Assembly (NCBI RefSeq): GCF_011059185.1
Contig: NZ_JAALFE010000009.1
Span: 99,543-163,542, forward strand
DNA: 64,000 nt
Origin: Paragemmobacter kunshanensis
Lineage (GTDB): Bacteria; Pseudomonadota; Alphaproteobacteria; Rhodobacterales; Rhodobacteraceae
Reading direction: 5' to 3'
This document shows, one piece after another, positions 8,392-16,536 of this stretch (position 1 is its first letter; each line of letters opens with the position of its first letter). The position numbers and the translations under genes were made by a program. The notes below the pieces were generated by a model. The model was not told the DNA's origin, did not search any database, and saw only the letters and a list, made by a program, of their open reading frames with translations.

Positions 8392-10149
8392 ATGGCTGCA
8401 CGAAACGTCGATCCGATCACATTGTCCGTTGTGCGCGGGGTGCTGGAGACGACCCAGCGCGAGATGACGCTGGCGCTGGAACAGACCGCGCGATCATCGG
8501 TGTTCAACCTGGCGCATGACTATTCGACGGCACTGTTCAACCATACGCCCGAGATGATCCTGCAGGGGCAGGACATTCCCATTCATCTGGGCAGCCTGAT
8601 CCCGGCGATGAAATCGGTGGCAAGCTATTTTGCCGGTGACATCCATGACGGCGATCTGATGCTGCACAACGATCCCTCCTATGGCGGCAGCCACATCATC
8701 GACACCTGCATGTACATGCCGGTGTTCTATGAGGGCGAACTGGTCTTCTGGACGGTATGCAAGGGCCACCTGACCGATATCGGCGGGCCGGTTCCGGCGG
8801 GATACAACCCCAATGCAACAGAGATCTATGCCGAGGGGCTGCGCATTCCGCCGGTCAAGATCTGGGACAAGGGCAAGCCGCGCAACGACGTGATGAACCT
8901 GCTGCTGTCCAACATGCGGGCGCGGCGCGATCAGGAAGGTGATTTTAACGCGCTGATCGGGGCCTGCCAGGTGGGTGCGCGCAACCTGAAGCGGCTGATG
9001 GACAAATACGGCAAGGCAATGGTGCAGGAGTGCATCGCCGAATTGCTGGACATGGCAGAGCATCACATGCGGTCGCTGATCGCCGAGGTGCCGGACGGCA
9101 CCTATAGCGGAACGGCGATCCTGGAGGATGCCGGCCACGGCTATGGCGATTTCGAGATCACCGCGACGGTGACGATCAAGGGCGACGGGTGCCATATTGC
9201 CATCAACAGCCCTCCGCAGATTCCCTATTTCATCAACAGCTATGAGGGAAACAGCCATTCCGGTGTCTATCTGGGGCTGATGATGTTCGCGCAACTGCCG
9301 CCCCCTTACAACGAGGGGCTGTATCGCTGCGTTACAACCGACATGGGTCCGAAGGGGACGCTGTGCAACGCGAAGTCGCCCGCGCCGCACATGAACTGCA
9401 CCACGACGCCGATGGAGACCCTGACCGATGCGGTGCGGCTGGCCTTTGAACAGGCGGCGCCGGCCAAGGTTTCGGCAAGCTGGGGCCATGCCAATGGCTG
9501 CAACATCGCAGGATGGGACAAGCGGCATGACGAGGAATATGTGACGATGGTCCTGGCCTCGATCATCTCGGGGGCGGGGGCCACGGCGCAGGCAGATGGC
9601 TGGCATGCGGTGGGGCCAGAATGCTGTTTCGGGGCGCTGACGAGCGGCGATATCGAGATGCTGGAACACAGCTATCCGATCATCATCCACCGTTATTCGC
9701 TGATGGAGGACAGCGGCGGGGCGGGCAAAAACCGGGGTGGATCCGGCACCTGCTGGGAGGTGGAGCCGCTCGACACGCCTATGACGCTGATCACTTTCGG
9801 CGAGGGACGGCGCATCCCGGCGATGGGGGCGGCGGGGGCGAAATCCGCGATGGTGGAAAAGAAGGTGGGGCGGCTGGAGGTGACCCGGAACGGGCAGACC
9901 CAGATCATCACCAACAACGTGATCGAGACGATCCAGCCCGGTGAAAGGGCTGCAAACAAGAACCCTGGCGGCGGCGGTTTCGGCAACCCGTTCGAGCGGG
10001 ATGTGCAGAAGGTGGTCGAGGATGTGCGCAATGGTCTGGTGAGCCTTGAAGGCGCGCGCCTGGACTACGGCGTGGTCATCACGGACCGCGAGAGCCTGAC
10101 CGTCGATGCCGATGCCACCGCGAAACTGCGCGCAGCGGCGGCTGCCTGA
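8392..10149 (+). CDS. hyuB: HyuB-type hydantoinase/5-oxoprolinase subunit B (copy 2)
   Basis: A 585-residue Hydantoinase_B protein and first gene of the operon divergent from the AraC regulator. Landmarks: VDPITLSVVRGVLE, LHNDPSYGGSHIID (the family's NDPYxGGTH motif, closer to consensus than in copy 1), GHLTDIGGPVPAGY, GAGKNRGGSGTCW, and the terminal GGGGFGNPFERDV. The ATG has an AGAGGAGGA ribosome-binding site. Its HyuA partner follows after 23 bases, so the order here is B-A, whereas copy 1 is A-B; the two pairs are clearly diverged rather than a recent duplication. It should form the second half of an ATP-dependent ring-opening or carboxylating enzyme. The substrate is unknown, and AraC-type control suggests induction by it. 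Confidence 0.9.
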   Translation: MAARNVDPITLSVVRGVLETTQREMTLALEQTARSSVFNLAHDYSTALFNHTPEMILQGQDIPIHLGSLIPAMKSVASYFAGDIHDGDLMLHNDPSYGGSHIIDTCMYMPVFYEGELVFWTVCKGHLTDIGGPVPAGYNPNATEIYAEGLRIPPVKIWDKGKPRNDVMNLLLSNMRARRDQEGDFNALIGACQVGARNLKRLMDKYGKAMVQECIAELLDMAEHHMRSLIAEVPDGTYSGTAILEDAGHGYGDFEITATVTIKGDGCHIAINSPPQIPYFINSYEGNSHSGVYLGLMMFAQLPPPYNEGLYRCVTTDMGPKGTLCNAKSPAPHMNCTTTPMETLTDAVRLAFEQAAPAKVSASWGHANGCNIAGWDKRHDEEYVTMVLASIISGAGATAQADGWHAVGPECCFGALTSGDIEMLEHSYPIIIHRYSLMEDSGGAGKNRGGSGTCWEVEPLDTPMTLITFGEGRRIPAMGAAGAKSAMVEKKVGRLEVTRNGQTQIITNNVIETIQPGERAANKNPGGGGFGNPFERDVQKVVEDVRNGLVSLEGARLDYGVVITDRESLTVDADATAKLRAAAAA

Positions 10150-10172
10150 AACCCGGACCGAGGATAACCGAA

Positions 10173-12251
10173 ATGCAGAACCAATATCGTTTGGGCATCG
10201 ACGCGGGCGGCACCTTCACGGATTTCATCCTTGCCGATCGCGAAGGGGAGGTGCGCATCTTCAAGGCCCTGTCCACCCCGCAGGACCCGACGCAGGCCAT
10301 CCGCAACGGTCTTGCCCTGATCGAGGAGGAGACGGGCATCAAGGCGGGCGAGATCGTGTCGCATGCCGATCTGTGCATCAACGGCACGACCGTGGGGCTG
10401 AACGCGCTGATCCAGCACAAGGGCGCGCGGACGGGGCTGATCGCCACGGCCGGCCATGAGGACTCAATCGAGATCCGTCTGGGCCATAAGGAAGACGGCT
10501 ATCGTTATGATCCGGAATATCCTCCGGCGCGGATGCTGGTGCCGCGCTATCTGCGGCGCGGGGTGCGCGAGCGGGTGGTGTCGACTGGCGCGGTGCATAT
10601 CCCGTTGCACGAGGAGGATGTGCGCGCGGCCTGCGCGCATTTCCTGCGCGAGGGCGTGGAGTCGGTGGCGATCAGCTTTGTCTGGTCGGTGCTGCATCCC
10701 GAGCATGAGATGCGCGCGGCCGAGATCGTGCGCGAGATGATGCCGGATGTGCGCCTAACCGTGGGCAGCCAGCTTTACCCGCAGGTGCGGGAATATACCC
10801 GCACCTCGACCGCTATCGTGAACGCCTATCTGGCGCCGATCCTGTCGCGCTATGTAGAGGCGGTGGATGGCTACTTCCGAAGCCTGGGGGCGAAGAACCC
10901 GGTGCGCTATTTCCAGTCGAATGGCGGGCTGGCTCTGGGGTCGGTGGTCAGCGATCAATCGGTCTATGCGATCAATTCCGGCCCGGCCTCTGCGCCGCAG
11001 GCGGCGCTCTATATCGGCGAGCCGTGGGATTTGAAGAACATCATCACGGTGGACATGGGGGGCACCTCGTTCGACATCACGCTGACGCGGGACGGGCGGG
11101 CGAATGTGTCGAAGAACATAGACTTCCTGCGCTATCGCATCGGCATCCCGATGATCCAGGTGGAAACGCTGGGCGCGGGGGGTGGGTCCATCGGCTGGAT
11201 CGACAGCATGGGCCTGTTGCAGATGGGCCCGCAATCGGCGGGATCCGAGCCGGGGCCTGCCTGCTATGATCAGGGCGGCGAGAAGCCCACGACGACGGAT
11301 GCCAACCTTGTGCTGGGCTATCTGAATCCCGATGGACTGGTGGGCGGACGCTTGCCGCTGAACGTGACCAGGGCGCGGACGGCCATCGAGACGCATCTGG
11401 CCCGGCCGCTGGGCTTGACCGTGGAGCAGGCGGCCTTTGGCATGTTCACTATCGTGAACAACAACATGGTGAACGCCATCCGCCGCGTGTCGGTGGAGCG
11501 TGGCTATGATCCGCGCGACTTCGTGCTGAACTGCGCGGGCGGCGCGACCGGGGCGCATATCTCGGCGCTGGCGCGGGAAATGGGCATCCGGCGGGTGCTG
11601 GTGTCGAAACTGGCCTCGGGCCTTTGCGCCTATGGGCAGATCATTTCGGATGTGAAGTACAACTACATGGCTCCGGCGCCGGTGCGGCTGGAGGGCGCAG
11701 TGGCTGCGGAGCGGCTGGACGGGCTGTTCCGGGGGCTGGAGGCGCGAGGGATCGCGGACCTGGCCGCCGACGGGTTCGGCGAGGACCGCGTCACGATCCG
11801 GCGGTCGCTGGACATGCGCTATGTGGGACAGGTGCATGAATGCACCGTCGACGTCGACCCCTTCCCGCTGGACGAAGCCGCGCTAGAACGTTTACGGTCG
11901 GCGTTCCATGCGCGCCATGAAGAGCTTTATACCTATTCCGAGCCAGGCAGTGTCGTGGAGGTCGTGAATGTGGAAAGCGCCATCTGGGGCCAGGTGGACA
12001 AGCCGAAGCGGATGTCGATCGCGCAGGGAGCTGGCGCCGACAAGGCGCTGGTCGGGACGCGAGAGATGATCTTCACGGCCGACGGGGTGGCACGCTCTGC
12101 CCCGGTCTATGCGGGCGATCTGCTGGGGGCAGGGGACCGGATCGTGGGCCCCGCGGTGATCGAGGAAGTGACTACGACCGTGGTGATCGAACCGGACTGG
12201 ACGGCCGAACTGCACGAGTCGGGGGTCTATGTTCTGGATTACAGGGGCTGA
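10173..12251 (+). CDS. hyuA: HyuA-type hydantoinase/5-oxoprolinase subunit A (copy 2)
   Basis: A 692-residue ATP-binding subunit. DAGGTFTDF near residue 10, NGTTVGLNAL near residue 70, VDMGGTSFDI near 292 and GAGGGSIGWID near 330 mark the Hydant_A_N and Hydantoinase_A domains. The segment following the second motif (EIRLGHKEDGYRYDPEYPP) differs from copy 1 (HMGRHKRPHNFSLQFDVP) at the position that lines the substrate pocket in relatives, so the two enzymes probably take different substrates; that is inference. The ribosome-binding site is GAGGAT. It is 23 bases after hyuB and 12 bases before pxpA, within one co-directional operon reaching at least pxpC. Confidence 0.9.
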   Translation: MQNQYRLGIDAGGTFTDFILADREGEVRIFKALSTPQDPTQAIRNGLALIEEETGIKAGEIVSHADLCINGTTVGLNALIQHKGARTGLIATAGHEDSIEIRLGHKEDGYRYDPEYPPARMLVPRYLRRGVRERVVSTGAVHIPLHEEDVRAACAHFLREGVESVAISFVWSVLHPEHEMRAAEIVREMMPDVRLTVGSQLYPQVREYTRTSTAIVNAYLAPILSRYVEAVDGYFRSLGAKNPVRYFQSNGGLALGSVVSDQSVYAINSGPASAPQAALYIGEPWDLKNIITVDMGGTSFDITLTRDGRANVSKNIDFLRYRIGIPMIQVETLGAGGGSIGWIDSMGLLQMGPQSAGSEPGPACYDQGGEKPTTTDANLVLGYLNPDGLVGGRLPLNVTRARTAIETHLARPLGLTVEQAAFGMFTIVNNNMVNAIRRVSVERGYDPRDFVLNCAGGATGAHISALAREMGIRRVLVSKLASGLCAYGQIISDVKYNYMAPAPVRLEGAVAAERLDGLFRGLEARGIADLAADGFGEDRVTIRRSLDMRYVGQVHECTVDVDPFPLDEAALERLRSAFHARHEELYTYSEPGSVVEVVNVESAIWGQVDKPKRMSIAQGAGADKALVGTREMIFTADGVARSAPVYAGDLLGAGDRIVGPAVIEEVTTTVVIEPDWTAELHESGVYVLDYRG

Positions 12252-12263
12252 GGAGGGGACGGC

Positions 12264-12977
12264 ATGACCATCATCAACTGTGACATGGGCGAAGGGTTCG
12301 GCCTCTATCGGATCGGCGATGACGAGGGGCTCATGCCGCTGATCGACGTGGCCAATGTGGCCTGCGGATTTCATGCGTCCGATTTCAACCACATGCGGCG
12401 AACGGTGCAACTGGCCGCGCGGCATGGCGTGAAGGTGGGGGCGCATCCGTCCCTGCCGGATCTGCAGGGCTTTGGCCGCCGGGAGATGAAGATCGGGCGC
12501 GAGGAACTGGTCAACTGCATGATCTATCAGATCGGGGCGCTGAAAGGGTTCCTCGAGGCCGAAGGCATGGCGTTGAACCATATCAAGCCGCACGGATCGC
12601 TTTATGGCATGGCTGCGCGGATCGAGGATGTGGCCAATGCCGTGGCGGATGTTGCCGACATCTTCCGCGTGCCGCTGTTCGGTATGGCCGGGACGCTGCA
12701 CGAGACGATCTATACCGCGCGGGGCCATGCCTTCGTGTCGGAATTCTATGCCGACCTAGACTACAACGATCAGGGCGGGCTGATCATCACCCGCGAACAT
12801 GCGGCGACCGATCCGGCGCTGGCGGCTGCGAATTGTCGCCGCGCAGTTGCCGAGGGCAAGGTGACCAGCGTGGGCGGCGTCGATGTGGCGGTCCGCGCCG
12901 ATGCAATCTGCGTGCATTCCGATACGCCCAACGCTGTGGCCGTGGCCGAGGCGGTGCGTGCCGCCGTAGCGGCCTGA
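12264..12977 (+). CDS. pxpA: LamB/YcsF family protein, 5-oxoprolinase subunit A-like
   Basis: A 237-residue LamB/YcsF-family TIM-barrel-like protein. Recognisable family motifs are DMGEGFG at the N-terminus, ANVACGFHASD, GVKVGAHPSLPDLQGFGRR and NHIKPHGSLY. In E. coli, PxpA with PxpB and PxpC forms an ATP-dependent 5-oxoprolinase. Here it is followed by a biotin carrier and biotin carboxylase before pxpB/pxpC, so it may instead hydrolyse a carboxylated lactam or amide; that is inference. The ribosome-binding site GAGGGGACGGC is immediately upstream, and the gene sits 12 bases after hyuA. Confidence 0.88.
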   Translation: MTIINCDMGEGFGLYRIGDDEGLMPLIDVANVACGFHASDFNHMRRTVQLAARHGVKVGAHPSLPDLQGFGRREMKIGREELVNCMIYQIGALKGFLEAEGMALNHIKPHGSLYGMAARIEDVANAVADVADIFRVPLFGMAGTLHETIYTARGHAFVSEFYADLDYNDQGGLIITREHAATDPALAAANCRRAVAEGKVTSVGGVDVAVRADAICVHSDTPNAVAVAEAVRAAVAA

Positions 12978-13007
12978 TCCCATTCAACCGAAGACGAGGA
13001 CCGAGAC

Positions 13008-13244
13008 ATGAGCAAGCAGATCCTTTCGCCCCTTCCCGGCACCTTCTATCGGCGCCCCTCGCCCGACAAGCCGGCCTTCAAGGAGGTGGGTGACCCGGTT
13101 GCCGTGGGTGACGTCATCGGGCTGATCGAGGTGATGAAGTCCTTTAACGAGGTGCAGGCGGATCAGGCCGGCACGATCATCGGATTTCCCGTCGATGACG
13201 AGGAACCGGTGATGGCGGGTCAGCCGCTTGTCGATCTGGGCTGA
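13008..13244 (+). CDS. Biotin carboxyl carrier protein
   Basis: A 78-residue stand-alone biotinyl/lipoyl domain. The biotinylation site is Lys44 in the motif EVMKSF, the usual E(A/V)MKM-type hairpin, flanked by conserved Gly/Pro positions (SPLPGTFY, VGDVIGLI, AGQPLVDLG). It lacks the Pro/Ala-rich N-terminal half of AccB, so it is a minimal carrier rather than the fatty-acid-synthesis BCCP. It sits 3 bases before a biotin carboxylase and between pxpA and pxpB/pxpC, implying it shuttles carboxybiotin to the PxpB/PxpC carboxyltransferase. Confidence 0.88.
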   Translation: MSKQILSPLPGTFYRRPSPDKPAFKEVGDPVAVGDVIGLIEVMKSFNEVQADQAGTIIGFPVDDEEPVMAGQPLVDLG

Positions 13245-13247
13245 GCA

Positions 13248-14630
13248 ATGGCGATCCGCAAGCTTCTGATCGCCAACCGGGGCGAGATTGCCGTACGGAT
13301 CATCCGCGCGGCCAGAGAGTTGGGCATCAGGACCGTGCAGGTCTACAGCATGGCCGATGCCGACAGTCTGGCGGTGAAGCTGGCCGATGAGGCCGTGCCG
13401 ATCGGCCCGCCTGCCGCGGCAAAATCCTATCTGAAGATCGACACGATCCTTGAAGCGGCGCGGTTGACCGGGGCGGATGCGGTGCATCCGGGCTATGGCT
13501 TTCTGGCCGAGAACGCGGATTTCGCCGATGCAGTGGAGGCGGCGGGCATGATCTGGGTCGGCCCCAAGGGCGATGCGATCCGGGTAATGGGTGACAAGGT
13601 CGCCGCGCGGATCGCCGCGGAACGGGCGGGCGTGCCTGTCGTGCCGGGGTCGGACGGGCGGGTGGACGACCCAGAACAGGCGCGCGCCATCGCGCTTGCC
13701 ATCGGGTTTCCGGTGATGATCAAGGCCGCCGCCGGTGGGGGCGGGCGGGGCATCCGCATCGCCCATGACATGGAGGAGTTCGACCGCCTGATGCTGCAGG
13801 CCAGCGCTGAGGCGAGGGCGGCCTTCGGGGACGGGGGCCTGTATCTGGAAAAGGTGATCGAGCGCGCGCGGCATATCGAGGTGCAGATCCTTGGAGACGG
13901 CACGCGCGCCGTGCATTGCTTTGAGCGGGAATGTTCGCTGCAACGCCGCCGCCAGAAGGTCTGGGAAGAGGCGCCGTCGGCTGCCTTGCCGCAGAGCTTG
14001 CGGGAGAAGCTCTGCGCTTCGGCCGTGTCTCTTGCTGAGTCGGTGGGGTATCGCGGGGCGGGGACGCTGGAATATCTGTATGACGACCAGAGCGGGCAGT
14101 TCTTTTTTATCGAGATGAACACGCGGATCCAGGTTGAGCATCCGGTGACCGAGATGGTCACTGGGTTGGATCTGGTGCGCGAGATGATCCGGGTGGCGGG
14201 GGGAGAACCCCTGCGAATGCGGCAGGACGAGATCGTCCTGCGCGGGCATGCCATTGAAGTGCGGATCAATGCCGAGGACCCGGCGCGCAACTTTCAACCG
14301 GGGCCGGGAACAGTGGCCGCGCTGTCGGTGCCTGGGGGGGCGGGGGTGCGGTTCGATACGATGCTGTATCAGGGCTATACCGTGCCGCCCTTCTACGACT
14401 CGCTTCTGGGAAAGCTGATCGTCTGGGACGAGGACCGCAGCGCCGCGATCGCGCGCATGGCGCGGGCCTTGGACGAATTGTCAGTCGAGGGGCTGCCTAC
14501 GACGAAACCCCTGCACGAGCTGCTCGCGCGCGACCCCGAGGTTGCGGCGGCGGCTTTTCACACGCGCTGGCTGGAACCCTGGCTGGAGCGAAATGCACAC
14601 CGGCTTGGCACTGAGGAGACCACGGAATGA
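13248..14630 (+). CDS. Biotin carboxylase
   Basis: A 460-residue ATP-grasp biotin carboxylase (the AccC/urea-carboxylase BC family, about the normal 450 length). Seen: KLLIANRGEIAVRIIRAARE at the N-terminus, the glycine loop AAAGGGGRGI for ATP, HIEVQILGD, ERECSLQRRRQKV, and EMNTRIQVEHPVTEMVTG carrying the Mg- and bicarbonate-binding residues. It should use ATP and bicarbonate to carboxylate the carrier protein encoded 3 bases upstream. Its stop overlaps the pxpB start (ATGA). Context with PxpB/PxpC and not with accA/accD argues against fatty-acid synthesis and for a urea-carboxylase-like amide carboxylase. Confidence 0.92.
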   Translation: MAIRKLLIANRGEIAVRIIRAARELGIRTVQVYSMADADSLAVKLADEAVPIGPPAAAKSYLKIDTILEAARLTGADAVHPGYGFLAENADFADAVEAAGMIWVGPKGDAIRVMGDKVAARIAAERAGVPVVPGSDGRVDDPEQARAIALAIGFPVMIKAAAGGGGRGIRIAHDMEEFDRLMLQASAEARAAFGDGGLYLEKVIERARHIEVQILGDGTRAVHCFERECSLQRRRQKVWEEAPSAALPQSLREKLCASAVSLAESVGYRGAGTLEYLYDDQSGQFFFIEMNTRIQVEHPVTEMVTGLDLVREMIRVAGGEPLRMRQDEIVLRGHAIEVRINAEDPARNFQPGPGTVAALSVPGGAGVRFDTMLYQGYTVPPFYDSLLGKLIVWDEDRSAAIARMARALDELSVEGLPTTKPLHELLARDPEVAAAAFHTRWLEPWLERNAHRLGTEETTE

Positions 14631-15502
14631 ATACCAGATACTCCTTCGGCGGCGATGAGCACATCTTCGTGGAGTGCGACGAGGAGATGTCGCTTGAAGC
14701 CTTTTTCAAGGGCATGTCGATCACGACCGCGCTCAGGGAAGCGAAGATCAGGGGCGTGACGGAAATTTGCCCGGCGAATGCGTCGTTTCAGGTGCGCTTT
14801 GATCCGGATGTCATCGCTCCCGAGGCGATGTTGTCGGAGCTGAAGGCGCTGGAGGCGGCGGCGCAGGCGGCACCTTCGGTGCTGGAGACGCGGATCATCG
14901 AGGTGCCGGTCTATTACAACGACCCCTGGACCCATGAGACGCTGATGCGGTTTCGCGAGCGGCATCAGGACCCGACCTCGACCGATGTGGAATACACGGC
15001 GCGGATCAACAATCTGGATGGTGTGGACGGGTTCGTGAAGGCCCATTCCGGTGCGCCCTGGTTCGTGTCGATGGTGGGGTTCGTGGCCGGCCTGCCGTTC
15101 CTTTATCAGATGGTGGACCGCGCGCGGCAGATACAGTCGCCCAAGTACCTGCGCCCGCGGACGGATACGCCGCGTCTGACCGTGGGGCATGGCGGCTGTT
15201 TCGGCTGCATCTATTCGGTGCGGGGGGCGGGCGGTTATCAGATGTTCGGCATCACGCCGATGCCGATCTACGACCCGAACCAGACGGTTCCCTACCTGCG
15301 CGATTTCATGTGCCTGTTCAAACCCGGCGACATCGTGAAGTGGAAGCCCATCGGGCGCGAGGAATACGACCATACCGTCGCCGAGGTGGATGCGGGCCGC
15401 TGGATGCCGCGCATCGCGCCGGTGACCTTTTCGCTGGCAGAGTTCCAGAAGGACATCGACGGGACCAACACCCGGATCATGGAGGCGCTCAATGGCCATT
15501 AA
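14627..15502 (+). CDS. pxpB: Carboxyltransferase subunit, KipI/PxpB-like
   Basis: A 291-residue CT_C_D family protein, longer than biotin-independent PxpB (about 220). The extra length is mostly a central segment (VPVYYNDPWTHETLMRF ... VEYTARINNLDGVDGF) that I associate with the carboxyltransferase domain of urea carboxylase/urea amidolyase. The C-terminal part has the cyclophilin-like core (SPKYLRPRTDTPRLTVGHGG, CIYSVRGAGGYQMFG). Together with PxpC it would transfer carboxyl from biotin to an amide nitrogen. It overlaps the biotin carboxylase by 4 bases and pxpC by 11, so all three should be made in fixed ratio. Confidence 0.85.
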   Translation: MNTRYSFGGDEHIFVECDEEMSLEAFFKGMSITTALREAKIRGVTEICPANASFQVRFDPDVIAPEAMLSELKALEAAAQAAPSVLETRIIEVPVYYNDPWTHETLMRFRERHQDPTSTDVEYTARINNLDGVDGFVKAHSGAPWFVSMVGFVAGLPFLYQMVDRARQIQSPKYLRPRTDTPRLTVGHGGCFGCIYSVRGAGGYQMFGITPMPIYDPNQTVPYLRDFMCLFKPGDIVKWKPIGREEYDHTVAEVDAGRWMPRIAPVTFSLAEFQKDIDGTNTRIMEALNGH

Positions 15503-16475
15503 TGTCATCAAGCCGGGGCTTTCCACCACGGTGCAGGATCTGGGGCGGCCCGGATATTACCACATCGGCATTCCCACCTCTGGCGCGATGGACATGCTGT
15601 CGCTGGCTGCGGCGAACCTGCTGGTTGGCAACCCGGCGGGGGCCGCGGCGCTGGAGGCGGTGTTCATGGGGCCGGAACTGGAATTCACCGCCGATGCGAT
15701 GGTGGCGGTGACCGGGGCCGACATGCCGCCGAAGGTGGACGGGCAGGAACAGGCGGGCTGGACGGCCTTTCCGGTGAAGAAGGGGCAGGTGCTGAGCTTC
15801 GGCTTCCTGAAGGCGGGGGCGAGGGCCTATATCGCTGTGTCGGGCGGGATCGACGTGCCGGTCGTGCTGGGATCGCGGTCGACCTATACGCTGGGGGCGC
15901 TTGGCGGGTTCGAGGGACGCAAACTGCAGGCGGGCGACGTGCTGCCGATGGCGGCAGGGTCGGGTGCCCGTTCCAGTGTCAGTGCCGGTCGGTCTGTGCC
16001 CGAGGAGTTACGGCGCAGGCCGGGGGCGCCGGCGGAATTGCGGATGCTGCCCGGGCTTTACTGGCATCGCATCACCGAGGCTGCCGGGGAGCGGTTCTTC
16101 GAGGACACCTGGAAGGTCGCCCCCGAGGCGGACCGGATCGGATACCGCTTCAAGGCCGGGCAGCCGCTTGAATTCGTGGACCGCGAACAACCCTTCGGGG
16201 CAGGATCAGATCCGTCGAACATCGTGGATGCCTGCTATCCCTATGGATCGGTCCAGGTGCCGGGCGGCACGGAGCCCATCGTTCTGCATCGTGACGCGGT
16301 GTCCGGAGGCGGCTATTTCATGGTCGGGACGGTCATCTCGGCCGACATGGATCTGATCGGGCAGTTGCAGCCGCATACGCCGACCCGGTTCGTGAAGGTG
16401 ACGATGGAAGAGGCGCTGGCGGCCCGGCGCGATCGCAAGGCGGTGCTGGAGGGCATCGCCGCGGCGCTGGCCTGA
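15492..16475 (+). CDS. pxpC: Biotin-dependent carboxyltransferase subunit, KipA/PxpC-like
   Basis: A 327-residue CT_A_B family protein, the second half of the carboxyltransferase. Typical features: INVIKPGLSTTVQDLGRPG at the N-terminus, PTSGAMDMLSLAAANLLVGN, GADMPPKVDG, VSGGIDVPVVLGSRSTYTLG, and near the C-terminus DPSNIVDACYPYGSVQVPGG. It begins inside the last codons of pxpB (11-base overlap), so the two are translationally coupled. It is the last gene of the hyuBA-pxp operon; a strong hairpin follows at 16492-16517. Confidence 0.9.
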   Translation: MAINVIKPGLSTTVQDLGRPGYYHIGIPTSGAMDMLSLAAANLLVGNPAGAAALEAVFMGPELEFTADAMVAVTGADMPPKVDGQEQAGWTAFPVKKGQVLSFGFLKAGARAYIAVSGGIDVPVVLGSRSTYTLGALGGFEGRKLQAGDVLPMAAGSGARSSVSAGRSVPEELRRRPGAPAELRMLPGLYWHRITEAAGERFFEDTWKVAPEADRIGYRFKAGQPLEFVDREQPFGAGSDPSNIVDACYPYGSVQVPGGTEPIVLHRDAVSGGGYFMVGTVISADMDLIGQLQPHTPTRFVKVTMEEALAARRDRKAVLEGIAAALA

Positions 16476-16491
16476 CGGCGCAGGGAAAACA

Positions 16492-16517
16492 GGCGCGGGC
16501 GTCCGTCCGCCCGCGCC
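16492..16517 (+). terminator. Strong GC hairpin after pxpC
   Basis: Perfect 10-bp inverted repeat GGCGCGGGCG / CGCCCGCGCC with a 6-base loop, 17 bases after the pxpC stop. No T-run follows, so it may attenuate or protect the transcript rather than fully terminate it. It ends 20 bases before the next start. Confidence 0.5.
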
Positions 16518-16536
16518 CGACCTTGTGCGAGGACAG

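Noticed and set aside
13008..14630. Biotin genes as the accB-accC of fatty-acid synthesis
   Set aside because: The carrier is a bare 78-residue domain lacking the AccB N-terminal half and the pair is embedded between pxpA and pxpB/pxpC, so housekeeping accBC should be elsewhere.
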